From positions 1 to 64,000 of the forward strand of contig NZ_VMTV02000471.1 in assembly GCF_007644035.1 (NCBI RefSeq): DNA of 64,000 bases, in the 5' to 3' direction. The notes under the pieces are model-generated. The model had not been told where the DNA came from, made no database searches, and saw only the letters and a list, made by a program, of their open reading frames with translations. Below, in pieces: positions 34,086-43,696 of the stretch. The DNA comes from Vogesella mureinivorans (lineage in GTDB: Bacteria; Pseudomonadota; Gammaproteobacteria; Burkholderiales; Chromobacteriaceae). The number at the start of each line of letters is the position of its first letter. Within the stretch, counting starts at the first letter, position 1. The translations under genes and the position numbers were made by a program.

Positions 34086-34961
34086 TTAATAGGCGTGGAC
34101 GAAACGCAGCATGGCTTGGCTGCCGTGGAAGGTGTTTTCGGACTGGACGTTCTTGCCCACGCTGACCATCAGTTGGTTCTGGCGGTCTAGCGCATGCCCC
34201 AGCTCCAGGCCCAGCTGGGTGTAACGCTGGCGGGTACCGGCCAACGGGTTGCCGTTATAGGACAACTCGCCACCCCGGGCGTGATAGACACGCAGGGCAC
34301 CGTAGGTCGCCGCGGTAAAGTCGTAGGAAGCAAACGCCTGCAGCCGGTACAAGGGCTTTTGCTTAAGGGTGGCACCGTCGTAATCGTCGTTGCGGCCAAA
34401 CAACTGGGCCTCCAGCGACGACTCCAGCACCCATTGGCGGCCAACCCCGCGGGTGTAGTTGAGAAGGAAGGTAGCCCCCCAGCGGTTGGCCCCCGGCGAA
34501 ACATCGGGCTGCTTGCGGTCATAGTGCCCCACCGGCAAGGTCACCAGCGTCAGCAAACCGCCGTACTCACGCTGGGATAGGTTGTTGACGTAAAACAGCG
34601 TGCCACCCACTTGCGGGTCTGCCAGGCCGCGTTGCGATTGCGCTTGCGTCCGGCCGGGCAGCTTGGCCTCGATATCGGCCAGCGGCACGATGAACTGCGG
34701 CGTGCACAAAGTGCCGCAGGCGTCGGTAAACAGCACGTGGCGATACACCAGCGCCCGTGTGTCCAGCGAGGCAGACCGGTCATCGCCCCCCTGCCCGTTG
34801 AAGCGGTTGGCGGTGGTTGTCGGCAGATAAAGCAAGCCAAGCTGGGTGCCGCTAGGGGCGGCAAAAAAGTCGCGTGCATTGGTATCTGCAGCCATCAGGG
34901 GCAGTGGACTGCCGGCAGCCAGACAGACGGCAAAGCCGAGAAAACGACGAGAACGAGACAT
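34086..34961 (-). CDS. Outer-membrane beta-barrel protein (MetA-pathway of phenol degradation family)
   Basis: A 291-residue exported protein with a Sec signal peptide (about 1-24, ending LMAAD). It contains alternating beta strands and ends in an aromatic-terminated strand (MLRFVHAY). Segments such as GGTLFYVNN, LLTLVTLPVGHYD and GANRWGATF resemble the SphA/Phenol_MetA_deg family of outer-membrane proteins found with aromatic catabolic genes. It probably serves as a channel for a hydrophobic or aromatic substrate. The first gene of the three-gene module, it is controlled perhaps by the LuxR-type gene upstream. Confidence 0.75.
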   Translation of the reverse strand: MSRSRRFLGFAVCLAAGSPLPLMAADTNARDFFAAPSGTQLGLLYLPTTTANRFNGQGGDDRSASLDTRALVYRHVLFTDACGTLCTPQFIVPLADIEAKLPGRTQAQSQRGLADPQVGGTLFYVNNLSQREYGGLLTLVTLPVGHYDRKQPDVSPGANRWGATFLLNYTRGVGRQWVLESSLEAQLFGRNDDYDGATLKQKPLYRLQAFASYDFTAATYGALRVYHARGGELSYNGNPLAGTRQRYTQLGLELGHALDRQNQLMVSVGKNVQSENTFHGSQAMLRFVHAY

Positions 34962-35079
34962 GTGTGACTCCTGTGTAGTGAGTTTGTTATGGGCAAAGCT
35001 CCGCCCTCAGGCCTAACAGCGCCTTATGGCAGGATGGGGTCAACCTCGCCGCCCGATCGGCGGACGAGACAGAGACGGC

Positions 35080-36066
35080 TTAGGACATCGGTGGTGTCTG
35101 GTGCAGCAAGTGGGCAATGCCCGCTTTGCCACTGATGCCGAGCTTGGTGTAAATGGAACGGATGTGATGGCGGACGGTATGAGGTGACATGCCAAGCTGG
35201 CGGGCAATTTCCTTGTAGGTTCCCCCTTGGCCAAACAGGCGGGCAACGTCGCTCTCACGGGAAGACAGCTGCGCCATCGCGCAGCGGAAGCGGGCTGTCA
35301 GCAAATACAGATCGTTGATCTGCCGAGCCTCGATCTGCAGCCGGCGCCCGAGGTAACCCTGCGGCCGCACGCTGGCCGGCAATGCCGGGCCGGACCACTC
35401 GGGCCACTCTGTGAGCAACAGGTCCACAAAAGCCGGCTCGGCGCTTTGCAATACGCCCATGCCGTCACATACGGCCAATGCCAGGCGCTGCTCCTGGCTA
35501 TCGAGCGACAGCCGCAGCGTTTGCAAGGTACGAAACTGGTTAAGCGATACCGCCGCCGCCAGGTGCGGCATCAGGCACGCCAGCAGCTCGCACTCCGCGG
35601 GTGTAAACGCCGCCGCGCCGGGGCGGCGATACAACGCCAGATGGTCACTGAGCTGGGTAACGCCATCGGTGCAGATTACGCATAACAGCTCGCCGATATC
35701 ATGACGCTGCCCCAGCCAGCGCAGCCCGTCAGTCGCATCCGGGGCCTGCATATTCACCACCACGGCCATACCCGGCTTGGCATGTACGCGGGCAACGGTG
35801 ACATCCTGATGGCGAATGGCCTTCCAGTCGTCTACGTACGATTCCGGCAGGCCAAACAGGAACGAGCTGTGCTCATGTGGCCCGCCCTCACCCTGTGCTG
35901 CCCGTCCCCACCATGCTTTGTCAAAAGGCAGCATCGGTCGCAAGCACTCCAGCACCGTCTGGTGGAAGCGCGACAGCGACTCCTCGCGCGCCAGTCGGTA
36001 GATTTCCAGCAGAACCGCACTGAGTGCGGCCAGACTGCAGGTTGAAGCCATACCAGCGTGTTGCAT
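35080..36066 (-). CDS. LuxR-type regulator
   Basis: A 328-residue protein. The C-terminal GerE helix-turn-helix is at about 262-320 (LSSRESDVARLF, YKEIARQLGMSPHTVRHHI). The N-terminal 250 residues form a sensor region without a recognisable receiver or autoinducer-binding signature. AAGGAG lies nine bases before ATG 36066; the open frame to 36459 is rejected. It lies upstream of the outer-membrane/MFS/deacetylase genes on the same strand and probably regulates them. The architecture resembles other LuxR-solo proteins in catabolic clusters. Confidence 0.8.
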   Translation of the reverse strand: MQHAGMASTCSLAALSAVLLEIYRLAREESLSRFHQTVLECLRPMLPFDKAWWGRAAQGEGGPHEHSSFLFGLPESYVDDWKAIRHQDVTVARVHAKPGMAVVVNMQAPDATDGLRWLGQRHDIGELLCVICTDGVTQLSDHLALYRRPGAAAFTPAECELLACLMPHLAAAVSLNQFRTLQTLRLSLDSQEQRLALAVCDGMGVLQSAEPAFVDLLLTEWPEWSGPALPASVRPQGYLGRRLQIEARQINDLYLLTARFRCAMAQLSSRESDVARLFGQGGTYKEIARQLGMSPHTVRHHIRSIYTKLGISGKAGIAHLLHQTPPMS

Positions 36067-36205
36067 GATGGGTCTCCTTGCGATGCGGCGTGTGGGGGTA
36101 CGATAGCCTGCTTTTTTTGTCTTGCCTCTTAGGGGCTGAATCGAGTGTGACGCAGGCCGGGTACCGCCACCATCCTTCAGATGAGGGATAAGAACAAGCA
36201 ATGAT

Positions 36206-36227
36206 AAAAAAAGCGCCCATCGGGCGC
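36206..36227 (-). terminator. Terminator of the chemoreceptor-like gene
   Basis: On the minus strand GCGCCC-GAT-GGGCGC is followed by seven T residues, a canonical Rho-independent terminator about 45 bases after the stop of the gene at 36273. Confidence 0.85.
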
Positions 36228-36272
36228 GCAAAGGAGAAATGGCCCGGCAAGCACCAGGCCACGGGAGAGCCA

Positions 36273-37967
36273 TTACACTACACCGCCCTGCCAGCGCTGC
36301 TCGATGGCAGCGCGCCGCGCGCCAGGCAGAAAGTCGGCCAGGAAGGTATTGATGGCCTGCAGCAAGGCGGTGTTTTCCGCCAGCGCAGCCACAGCAACAC
36401 AGTAATGCCACGGTGTGGGTGTCAGCGGGGTAGGCAAGATATCGAGGCGCCCCCGCCACGGGCTGGCCGCATCCACTGCCGCCCAGTGGAAAATGGTGCG
36501 CTCCACAGCAAAGGCATCGACACTGCCCTCCGCCACCGCGGCATGAATGCGCCGCTGATCGGAATACAGCAACAGGTTGGCTAGCTGCACGCGGCCGCCA
36601 GGCACGTCCCGGTTTGCCTGCCAGCGCACCCCGGCAGCCTGCAGTGCCGCCAGGGCACTCGGGTCATTGCCCACGCCCAGCACCTTGCCGCCCAGGTCGT
36701 CCAGGCTGCGGATGCGGCTATCGCCTGCGCGGCGTACCAGCACGAAGGGCGTGGTGCAGTACGGCTGCGATAGCCACAGCCCTGGCAGTGCAATGCCGGC
36801 AGGCATGGCACTCCAGACCAGATCGGCCAGCGGCTCGCCCGGTTGCCGGCCAAAGTGCAGCAAGTCCGGGCACTGATCCCAGCTGTGCTCGACAAACTGC
36901 ACCCGCACCCCAAGCCAACCGGCAAAAGCCGTGGCGTAATCGATATCCAGCCCCTGTAGCGCCTGGCCATCGCGCAAGCGAAAAGACAGTCCGGTAAAGG
37001 CCGGTTCCACTGCCACACGCAGTACCCCACGGGCACGGATATCAGCCAGCCGATCATAGGCCGCCTGCAACGGCAACTGCTGCTGGCGCAACAACTGCTG
37101 CACCGCCTGCTGGCGCTGGACCACGGGCAAGAGCATGGCCACAGCCAGACTATCGGCCATGCCGGCAGCCCGCTCGGCATGGCCTAGTAGCAGCGCGGCA
37201 CGCTGAGCCACCTGCGGCGCGGCTTCGGTCACCAGCCGGTTGGTATCACTCAGCCCCTGCATATTGCTGCCCAGCGCATCAAATAATTGCGCCATGTCGC
37301 CCAGCCGTATGCCCAGCCGGTCGATCAGCGCCGCCAGCTTGGCATCGCTGGCGCTGACCAGCGCGGCAACCTGCTGTTGCACCTCACCCAGATCCATGTG
37401 CTGCATGGCCAGCGCCGCGCTTTCCAGCGTGCGCTGTGCCAGACGGCGGACTTCATCCGCCACCACGGCAAAGCCACGGCCCTGTTCCCCCGCCCTGGCA
37501 GCCTCGATAGCTGCATTCAGCGCCAGCAGGTTCACCATCTTGGCGATGTCGCTGGTTTCCTCGATCACCCCCAGCGCCTGCGCGGCCTTGTGATCAATCA
37601 GCGCAACGGCGGCGGCCAACTCGCGCCGGATATCACCGGCGACCTGCGCCACTTCCGCAGCCAGTGCCTGGCGCAGGCCATCAGCGATGCTGGCACTTTG
37701 CTGCACCTGGGCGGCCGACTGCGTCAGGGCCGATTGCATGCGGCTGCTGCGGACTTCTATTTCTGCGGCCAACTGCCGCTGGGCATCCAGGCCACGCACC
37801 ATGCCGTGCTGCATGGCCGTCACCGTGTGTAGCAAGCGGACAACCGGCGCGTCATCCACGGCGGGCAACACATCGCCGGCAGTCGAAGACGGCGGTGCAA
37901 CGTCGGCAAGCGGCAACAGGCGCGCGGTATCGGGCCGTCGCCAAGCGCGGCGAAAAACAGACAGCAT
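36273..37967 (-). CDS. Soluble MCP-type signalling domain fused to a periplasmic-binding-protein-like domain
   Basis: A 564-residue protein. Residues of about 60-230 form a methyl-accepting chemotaxis coiled coil with the conserved hairpin tip ([20 protein letters not shown], then [12 protein letters not shown]). Residues of about 330-560 resemble a family 3 solute-binding domain (SBP_bac_3: [39 protein letters not shown]). No signal peptide or membrane segment is visible, so both parts would be cytoplasmic. The usual order (sensor first, outside) is reversed. It may sense a cytoplasmic aromatic or amino acid-like ligand and drive chemotaxis toward it. AAGGAGT precedes ATG 37967; an extension to 38168 is rejected. 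A strong terminator follows. Its position beside hpaA suggests a 4-HPA-related ligand (inference). Confidence 0.8.
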   Translation of the reverse strand: MLSVFRRAWRRPDTARLLPLADVAPPSSTAGDVLPAVDDAPVVRLLHTVTAMQHGMVRGLDAQRQLAAEIEVRSSRMQSALTQSAAQVQQSASIADGLRQALAAEVAQVAGDIRRELAAAVALIDHKAAQALGVIEETSDIAKMVNLLALNAAIEAARAGEQGRGFAVVADEVRRLAQRTLESAALAMQHMDLGEVQQQVAALVSASDAKLAALIDRLGIRLGDMAQLFDALGSNMQGLSDTNRLVTEAAPQVAQRAALLLGHAERAAGMADSLAVAMLLPVVQRQQAVQQLLRQQQLPLQAAYDRLADIRARGVLRVAVEPAFTGLSFRLRDGQALQGLDIDYATAFAGWLGVRVQFVEHSWDQCPDLLHFGRQPGEPLADLVWSAMPAGIALPGLWLSQPYCTTPFVLVRRAGDSRIRSLDDLGGKVLGVGNDPSALAALQAAGVRWQANRDVPGGRVQLANLLLYSDQRRIHAAVAEGSVDAFAVERTIFHWAAVDAASPWRGRLDILPTPLTPTPWHYCVAVAALAENTALLQAINTFLADFLPGARRAAIEQRWQGGVV

Positions 37968-38022
37968 GGCATCACTCCTTGAGGTGGGGCGATGCAGTAT
38001 CTGTGCGCCGACGCAACAGGGG

Positions 38023-38973
38023 CTATCCGGAATCGGCAAATCGAATCGGCGGCGGCAGCGATTCGGCCTGCAGGTTGGCCGCACGGTAATCGCTGGGGCT
38101 GCGCCCGGTGTCGCGCAGGAAAAAACGCGAAAAATACGCTGGGTCTTTAAAACCAAGGTGGTAAGCAATTTCGTTGATCGAACTGCCGGAAAAAATCAGC
38201 AAGCGTTTGGCTTCCTGTAATAGCCGGTCATGCACCAGCCGTTTGGATGGCAGGTCGGCCAGACGGCGGCAGATGTCATTGAGCCGGGCTTCGGTTACGC
38301 CGATCTGCTCGGCGTAACGCCACAGCGCCCAGTGTTCGCGGTAGTGCTGCTCGATCAGGGCGTTGAAACGGTGGTAAATATGCAAGTCTTCGCGGCGAAA
38401 GTGCTGCTTGTCGCCGGCTTCGCTGGCCAGACGGAGCAAGCTGATCAGCAACAGCTGTGTCAGCCCTTGCAGTGCCAGTTCGCGCCCGGCCGCCGCCGCC
38501 GTGAATTCCGCCGCCAGCAAGGCAAACAGCTGCGGCAAGCGTGCCCCCTCGGTGGCCAGCGCCTCGGGCACGTTGCCCAGCTCGACACAGAATGGCGTCA
38601 TCAGCCGAAGCTCGGTTTCCTGCCGGGGCAAGGTGGCCAGCAGCTGCCACACCAGCTCTTGCCGTACCGTCAGCACGTGCCCGTCGGCATCTTCTTCGGT
38701 AATGAAGGCGTGCGGCACGGTCGGTGGCGTCATGAAGAACAGCGGCGCCCGAGCGATGTATTGCGCCTCCTCCAGATACAGCCGTATCTGCCCGCTGGCG
38801 AGGTAATGCACCTGAAAAAACCGGTCGTGACGATGCACCGGCATATTGCGGCCAAAGAATGCCGCCAGCTTGCCAAACCGCTCGTAGGACACCTCTGCAG
38901 CGGCATAGGGGCTGTCGTATTCCTTGCCGATATCGATATTAGGGATAGGGCTGCGTTCACGCGCCACGGTCAT
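38023..38973 (-). CDS. hpaA: HpaA, AraC-family activator of 4-hydroxyphenylacetate hydroxylation
   Basis: A 316-residue AraC-family regulator. The N-terminal cupin has [16 protein letters not shown] near 47-62 and the C-terminal double helix-turn-helix is near 210-305 ([34 protein letters not shown]). The N-terminal block [13 protein letters not shown] matches HpaA, the activator of the 4-HPA hydroxylase genes in E. coli. Its ATG overlaps the stop of the upstream HbpS-like gene (ATGA). The pair is divergent from the hpa meta-cleavage operon. It may bind the direct repeats before the hydroxylase genes (48638-48659). Confidence 0.9.
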   Translation of the reverse strand: MTVARERSPIPNIDIGKEYDSPYAAAEVSYERFGKLAAFFGRNMPVHRHDRFFQVHYLASGQIRLYLEEAQYIARAPLFFMTPPTVPHAFITEEDADGHVLTVRQELVWQLLATLPRQETELRLMTPFCVELGNVPEALATEGARLPQLFALLAAEFTAAAAGRELALQGLTQLLLISLLRLASEAGDKQHFRREDLHIYHRFNALIEQHYREHWALWRYAEQIGVTEARLNDICRRLADLPSKRLVHDRLLQEAKRLLIFSGSSINEIAYHLGFKDPAYFSRFFLRDTGRSPSDYRAANLQAESLPPPIRFADSG

Positions 38974-39422
38974 ATCTCCACACCAATGGCCGCCAGACCG
39001 GCAGCGGCACAGGCCACGTCCTGCGCCTCGCTGGCACCGGACACCCCGATGGCTCCGATGCGTTCGCCTCCCAGCAGAATAGGCAGGCCGCCACCAAAAC
39101 CGGCAAAGCGTGGCCGGCCGTAGAGGCCAGCCCGGACAGCGTCACTGCGCTCGGCCAACCGGGTGGCCCACAGCTCAGTCGCCATGTTGAAGCTAGCTGC
39201 GGTATAGGCTTTGTCCATCGCGATTTCTACGGAATGCAGCGGCCCCTCCTCGCAACGCAGAAAGGCCAGTAGCACTCCACTACGGTCCACCACCGCAGCA
39301 TTGACCCGCACACCCAACAGGCGCCCATGCGCCACGGCTGCTTCGACAGCCTGCAGCGCAGCTACCGTAGTGAGCGACCGGCAAACATAGGCCAGACTGG
39401 ATGTATCGCAAGGTGTAGACAT
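38970..39422 (-). CDS. HbpS/GlcG-family (DUF336) protein
   Basis: A 150-residue protein of the GlcG/HbpS family. VAHGRLLGVRVNAAVVDRSG and the glycine-rich FAGFGGGLPILLGGERIGAIGVSGA are typical, as is the final ALAAIG-like end. These small proteins are common in catabolic operons and some bind haem or other cofactors; the role here is unknown. CAGGAGAA lies before ATG 39422; an open frame to 39572 is rejected. The first gene of a two-gene minus-strand operon with hpaA, divergent from hpaG1. Confidence 0.82.
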   Translation of the reverse strand: MSTPCDTSSLAYVCRSLTTVAALQAVEAAVAHGRLLGVRVNAAVVDRSGVLLAFLRCEEGPLHSVEIAMDKAYTAASFNMATELWATRLAERSDAVRAGLYGRPRFAGFGGGLPILLGGERIGAIGVSGASEAQDVACAAAGLAAIGVEI

Positions 39423-39559
39423 GAGTTTCTCCTGGTAAGGGGCAGATGACTGCACAAGCAAGGTGCGCCTTGCGTGCGAAAAGTACCGGCTTCCCGGTGC
39501 AAAGTACACGTGATCCGCCGGCATAGTGAACATATTCAGCAAATGCTTTAGCCGGGGTG

Positions 39560-39602
39560 TTGACAAGAACAATCAGCGCGCCGTATAAATTTAACATGTT
39601 AA
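39560..39602 (+). promoter_or_regulatory. Promoter and HpaR-type operator of the hpa meta-cleavage operon
   Basis: TTGACA at 39560-39565 and TATAAA at 39584-39589 (18-base spacing) form a strong sigma-70-type promoter. Immediately downstream, at 39591-39602, is the perfect palindrome TTAACATGTTAA, which would cover the transcription start. This is the expected layout for repression by the MarR-family HpaR. hpaG1 starts 71 bases further on. Confidence 0.75.
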
Positions 39603-39672
39603 CTAACTTGCAGCAGCAGGCCGCCAAAGGTTGGCCGCCGGCCTGCAAGCCACCCAAGCAGAAGGAGCAAGC

Positions 39673-40437
39673 ATGGCGCGTGGACGCATTTTGCTTAATC
39701 GACAGGTTCGCGACGTAACGCTGCAAGCAGACGGCAACCTGTTGCTGGATAACGGCAACCCGTTACTGGAAAGCCCGCAATGGCTGGCACCGGTTACCGG
39801 TACCGTCTACGGCGCAGCGCTCAATCATCGCTCGCTGGTCGAGTCGCTGGCCGGCGCCTTTGAGGATGCCCCCTACAAAGCCGCGCCCCAGGCCCCGGTG
39901 CTGTTCATCAAGACCAGCAACACCCAGATCGGCCACGGTGCCCCCATCCCGTTTCCTGCCGGCGTTGACCGCATCCAGGCCGGCGGTGCACTGGGCATTG
40001 TCATCGGCAAGACCGCGCGCAAAGTCAGTGCCGAACAAGCGCTGGCTTACGTGGCCGCCTACACCGTGGTGAACGAGGTCAGCCAACCGGAAGACAGCTT
40101 CTACCGCCCTGCGGTCAAGGCCAAATGCCGTGATGGTTTCTGCCCCATCGGGCCGTGGCTGATTGATGCCCGCCGGGTCGACCCGAACACGCTGGTAGTA
40201 GAAACCTACGTTAACGGCACCCTGCGCGAAACCAACCGCTGCGCCGATCTCGTCCGCAGCGTACCGCAGCTGATTGCCGACATTTCCGGCTTCATGACCC
40301 TGGAACCCGGTGACCTGCTGATTGCCGGCACACCGCTGCGCAGCGTGGACCTGCAAGCCGGTGACACCGTGACCGTTGCCATTGACGGCATCGGCCGCCT
40401 GGAAAACCCCGTTATCGCAGAGGAGGCCGCACGATGA
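39673..40437 (+). CDS. hpaG1: HpaG1, N-terminal-type 4-HPA pathway decarboxylase/isomerase subunit
   Basis: A 254-residue fumarylacetoacetate-hydrolase-fold protein matching the N-terminal half of E. coli HpaG/HpcE. HpaG decarboxylates 5-oxo-pent-3-ene-1,2,5-tricarboxylate and isomerises the product (2-hydroxyhepta-2,4-diene-1,7-dioate). The fold is seen in TVYGAALNHRS, APVLFIKTSNTQIG, ALGIVIGKTAR and EPGDLLIAGTPL. In E. coli both halves are one protein; here they are two adjacent genes, as in Pseudomonas. AAGGAG lies seven bases before ATG 39673. The first gene of the operon. Confidence 0.9.
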   Translation: MARGRILLNRQVRDVTLQADGNLLLDNGNPLLESPQWLAPVTGTVYGAALNHRSLVESLAGAFEDAPYKAAPQAPVLFIKTSNTQIGHGAPIPFPAGVDRIQAGGALGIVIGKTARKVSAEQALAYVAAYTVVNEVSQPEDSFYRPAVKAKCRDGFCPIGPWLIDARRVDPNTLVVETYVNGTLRETNRCADLVRSVPQLIADISGFMTLEPGDLLIAGTPLRSVDLQAGDTVTVAIDGIGRLENPVIAEEAAR

Positions 40438-41198
40438 AACACGCCCGCATCCGCTACCAGGGCCAGACACACAACGTCATGGTCAACGAGGATCACAGCG
40501 TTACCGTCAATGGCCAGCGCCTGTCGGCAGACGACGTCACCTGGCTGCCCCCGGCGCAGGGCACCGTGTTTGCCCTGGGCCTGAACTATGCCGACCATGC
40601 GGCCGAACTCGCCTTCAAGGCACCCACCGAACCGCTGGTTTTCCTGAAATCGCCTAGCACCCTCACTGGTCACCAGCAAGTGTCGGTTCGCCCGGACAAC
40701 GTGACTTACATGCATTACGAGTGCGAGCTGGTCGTCATCATCGGCAAGACCGCGCGACACGTCTCGCGCGAACACGCCATGGACTACGTGGCTGGCTACA
40801 GCGTCTGCAATGACTACGCCGTACGCGATTTCCTCGAAAACTACTACCGCCCCAACCTGCGCGTGAAAAACCGCGACACGCTGACACCGATCGGGCCGTG
40901 GTGGGTAGATAAGGCTGACGTGGCCGACCCGGCCAATCTGACGTTGCGCACCTGGGTTAACGGCAAGCTGACCCAACAGGGCAACACCCGCGACATGGTG
41001 TTCGACATTCCTTTCCTCATCGAATACCTGAGCAGCTTCATGACGCTGTCGCCAGGCGACATGATTGCCACCGGCACGCCGGAAGGGCTGGCAGATGTCG
41101 TGCCAGGTGACGAAGTGGTGGTGGAAGTGGAAGGCGTTGGCCGCTTGGTCAACCGCATCGTCAGTGAGACCGAATACGAAAACCTGCGAGGCCGTTGA
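40434..41198 (+). CDS. hpaG2: HpaG2, C-terminal-type 4-HPA pathway isomerase/decarboxylase subunit
   Basis: A 254-residue FAH-fold protein, the C-terminal counterpart of HpaG1. The metal-binding acidic pattern is seen at MHYECELVVIIGK (about residues 92-104), with LGLNYADHAAE, VFLKSPSTLTG and SPGDMIATGTPEG as further family blocks. The start overlaps the hpaG1 stop (ATGA), so translation is coupled. It probably acts together with HpaG1 after HpaF in the homoprotocatechuate route. Confidence 0.92.
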   Translation: MKHARIRYQGQTHNVMVNEDHSVTVNGQRLSADDVTWLPPAQGTVFALGLNYADHAAELAFKAPTEPLVFLKSPSTLTGHQQVSVRPDNVTYMHYECELVVIIGKTARHVSREHAMDYVAGYSVCNDYAVRDFLENYYRPNLRVKNRDTLTPIGPWWVDKADVADPANLTLRTWVNGKLTQQGNTRDMVFDIPFLIEYLSSFMTLSPGDMIATGTPEGLADVVPGDEVVVEVEGVGRLVNRIVSETEYENLRGR

Positions 41199-41254
41199 GC
41201 CGCAACAACCCCGATTCATCGGTGCGGCAGCGCCGCACAGCCAAGGAAGACATC

Positions 41255-42715
41255 ATGATCAAGCACTGGATTAACGGCCGCGAAGTCGAAAGCAAGGACA
41301 CCTTCACCAACTTCAACCCGGCCACAGGCGAGGCCATCGGCGAAGTCGCCAGCGGCGGCGCCGACGAGATCAACGCGGCTGTCGCGGCAGCCAAAGCTGC
41401 CTTCCCCGCCTGGTCCAACACCCCGGCCAAAGAACGGGCGCGCCTGATGCGCCGTCTGGGCGAACTGATCGACCAGAACGTACCGCGTCTGGCCGAGCTG
41501 GAAACCCAGGATACCGGTCTGCCCATCCACCAGACCAAGAACGTGCTGATTCCGCGGGCCTCGCACAACTTCGACTTTTTCGCCGAGGTGTGCACCCGCA
41601 TGGACGGCCACACCTACCCGGTGGACGACAGCATGCTGAACTACACGCTGTACCAGCCGGTAGGCGTTTGCGGCTTGGTCTCGCCGTGGAACGTGCCGTT
41701 CATGACGGCTACCTGGAAAACCGCACCCTGCCTGGCACTGGGCAATACCGCAGTGCTGAAAATGTCGGAACTGTCGCCGCTGACCGCCAACGAGCTGGGC
41801 CGTCTGGCGATGGAAGCCGGCATTCCGCCAGGCGTGTTCAACGTAGTGCAGGGCTACGGTGCCAATGCCGGCGACGCGCTGGTACGCCACCCGGACGTAC
41901 GTGCCGTGTCGTTTACCGGTGGTACCGCTACCGGCCGCCGCATCATGCAGAGTGCCGGCATCAAGAAATACTCGATGGAACTGGGCGGCAAGAGCCCGGT
42001 GCTGATTTTCAACGATGCAGACCTGGAGCGTGCGCTGGATGCGGCCCTGTTCACCATCTTCTCGCTCAACGGTGAACGCTGCACTGCCGGCAGCCGCATC
42101 TTCATCCAGGAAGCGGTATACGACGAATTCGTCGCCGAATTTGCCCGTCGTGCCCGCAACCTGATCGTAGGCGACCCGCAAGACCCGAAAACCCAAGTCG
42201 GCTCCATGATTACCAAGGCACACTACGACAAGGTCACCGGCTACATCCGTATCGGTATGGAAGAAGGGGCGACCTTGCTGGCCGGTGGTCTCGAACGTCC
42301 GGCCAACCTGGCACCCCATCTGCAGAACGGCCACTTCATCCAGCCAACTGTGTTTGCCGACGTGGACAACCGCATGCGCATTGCCCAGGAAGAAATCTTC
42401 GGCCCGGTGGTCTGCCTGCTGAAATTCAAGGACGAAGCCGAAGCGCTGCGACTGGCCAATGACGTGGAGTACGGCCTGGCGTCGTACATCTGGACCCAGG
42501 ACATCGGCAAAGCCCATCGTCTGGCCCGTGGCATCGAAGCCGGCATGGTATTCATCAACAGCCAGAACGTCCGCGACCTGCGTCAGCCGTTTGGCGGCGT
42601 CAAAGCGTCGGGTACCGGCCGCGAAGGCGGTGCCTACAGCTTTGAAGTGTTTACCGAAATCAAGAACGTCTGCGTCTCGATGGGCAGCCACCACATCCCG
42701 CGCTGGGGCGTATAA
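41255..42715 (+). CDS. hpaE: HpaE, 5-carboxymethyl-2-hydroxymuconate semialdehyde dehydrogenase
   Basis: A 486-residue NAD-dependent aldehyde dehydrogenase, catalytic E242 (MELGG) and C276 (NGERC). The N-terminus MIKHWINGREVESKD and RCTAGSRIFIQ are characteristic of HpaE. It oxidises the ring-cleavage product of homoprotocatechuate to the tricarboxylic acid. AAGGAAGACATC precedes ATG 41255; the frame is open 60 bases further upstream to 41195 without support. It lies between hpaG2 and hpaD in the usual order. Confidence 0.93.
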   Translation: MIKHWINGREVESKDTFTNFNPATGEAIGEVASGGADEINAAVAAAKAAFPAWSNTPAKERARLMRRLGELIDQNVPRLAELETQDTGLPIHQTKNVLIPRASHNFDFFAEVCTRMDGHTYPVDDSMLNYTLYQPVGVCGLVSPWNVPFMTATWKTAPCLALGNTAVLKMSELSPLTANELGRLAMEAGIPPGVFNVVQGYGANAGDALVRHPDVRAVSFTGGTATGRRIMQSAGIKKYSMELGGKSPVLIFNDADLERALDAALFTIFSLNGERCTAGSRIFIQEAVYDEFVAEFARRARNLIVGDPQDPKTQVGSMITKAHYDKVTGYIRIGMEEGATLLAGGLERPANLAPHLQNGHFIQPTVFADVDNRMRIAQEEIFGPVVCLLKFKDEAEALRLANDVEYGLASYIWTQDIGKAHRLARGIEAGMVFINSQNVRDLRQPFGGVKASGTGREGGAYSFEVFTEIKNVCVSMGSHHIPRWGV

Positions 42716-42802
42716 GCCGTGATGGCCAGGCCACCGCCTGGCCATCACCACAAGACCCAACCACCCCACCGCCAACGTTTACAGAGAATCGAGGAGACCA
42801 CC

Positions 42803-43651
42803 ATGGGCAAACTTGCGCTTGCCGCCAAGATCACCCACGTACCATCCATGTACCTGTCCGAGCTGGACGGGCCGCACAAGGGCTGCCGTCAGGCCGCCAT
42901 CGATGGTCACAAGGAAATCGGCCGCCGTTGCCGTGAGCTGGGCGTGGACACCATCGTCGTGTTCGACACCCACTGGCTGGTGAACTCCGGCTATCACATC
43001 AATTCGGCCCCGCACTTTGCGGGTATCTACACCAGCAACGAGCTGCCGCACTTCATCAAGAACATGCCCTACGAATACCAGGGCAACCCGGCGCTGGGCC
43101 GCCTGCTGGCCGATGCGGCCACTGCAGCCGGCGTGCACACCCGCGCTCACGACAACACCACGCTGGCACTGGAGTACGGCACGCTGGTACCGATGCGCTA
43201 CATGAACGAAGACCAGCATTTCAAAGTGGTATCCGTTTCTGCGCTGTGTACCGTGCACAACCTGCAAGACAGCGCCACCCTGGGCGCCGCCATGCGCCGT
43301 GCCATCGAAGAACAGTACGACGGCACCGTCGCCCTCTTTGCCAGCGGCTCGCTCTCGCACCGCTTTGCCCAGAACGGCGTGGCCGACCAGTACCTGCACA
43401 AGGTGTGGAGCCCGTTCCTGGAAACCCTGGACCACGAAGTGGTGGAAATGTGGCAACGCGGCGACTGGAAAACCTTCTGCGCCATGCTGCCGGAGTACGC
43501 CGACAAGGGCCACGGTGAAGGCTTCATGCACGACACCGCCATGCTGCTGGGCGCGCTGGGCTGGGACGAATACCGCGGCCAGGCCGAGGTGGTAACCCCC
43601 TATTTCGGCAGTTCCGGCACCGGCCAGATCAACGTCATCCTTCCCGTGTAA
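42803..43651 (+). CDS. hpaD: HpaD, 3,4-dihydroxyphenylacetate 2,3-dioxygenase
   Basis: A 282-residue extradiol dioxygenase of the LigB (class III) superfamily. Probable iron ligands are H12 (KITHVPSM), the His of FDTHWL (near 58) and an acidic residue in the C-terminal part (DHEVVEMW region). It opens the ring of homoprotocatechuate between C2 and C3 to give 5-carboxymethyl-2-hydroxymuconate semialdehyde, the substrate of HpaE encoded just upstream. GAGGAG lies seven bases before ATG 42803. Length is as expected. Confidence 0.92.
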   Translation: MGKLALAAKITHVPSMYLSELDGPHKGCRQAAIDGHKEIGRRCRELGVDTIVVFDTHWLVNSGYHINSAPHFAGIYTSNELPHFIKNMPYEYQGNPALGRLLADAATAAGVHTRAHDNTTLALEYGTLVPMRYMNEDQHFKVVSVSALCTVHNLQDSATLGAAMRRAIEEQYDGTVALFASGSLSHRFAQNGVADQYLHKVWSPFLETLDHEVVEMWQRGDWKTFCAMLPEYADKGHGEGFMHDTAMLLGALGWDEYRGQAEVVTPYFGSSGTGQINVILPV

Positions 43652-43696
43652 TGCCGCAGGCCACCGTCGTACCTGGCGGTGGCCCTGGAGACCGTC

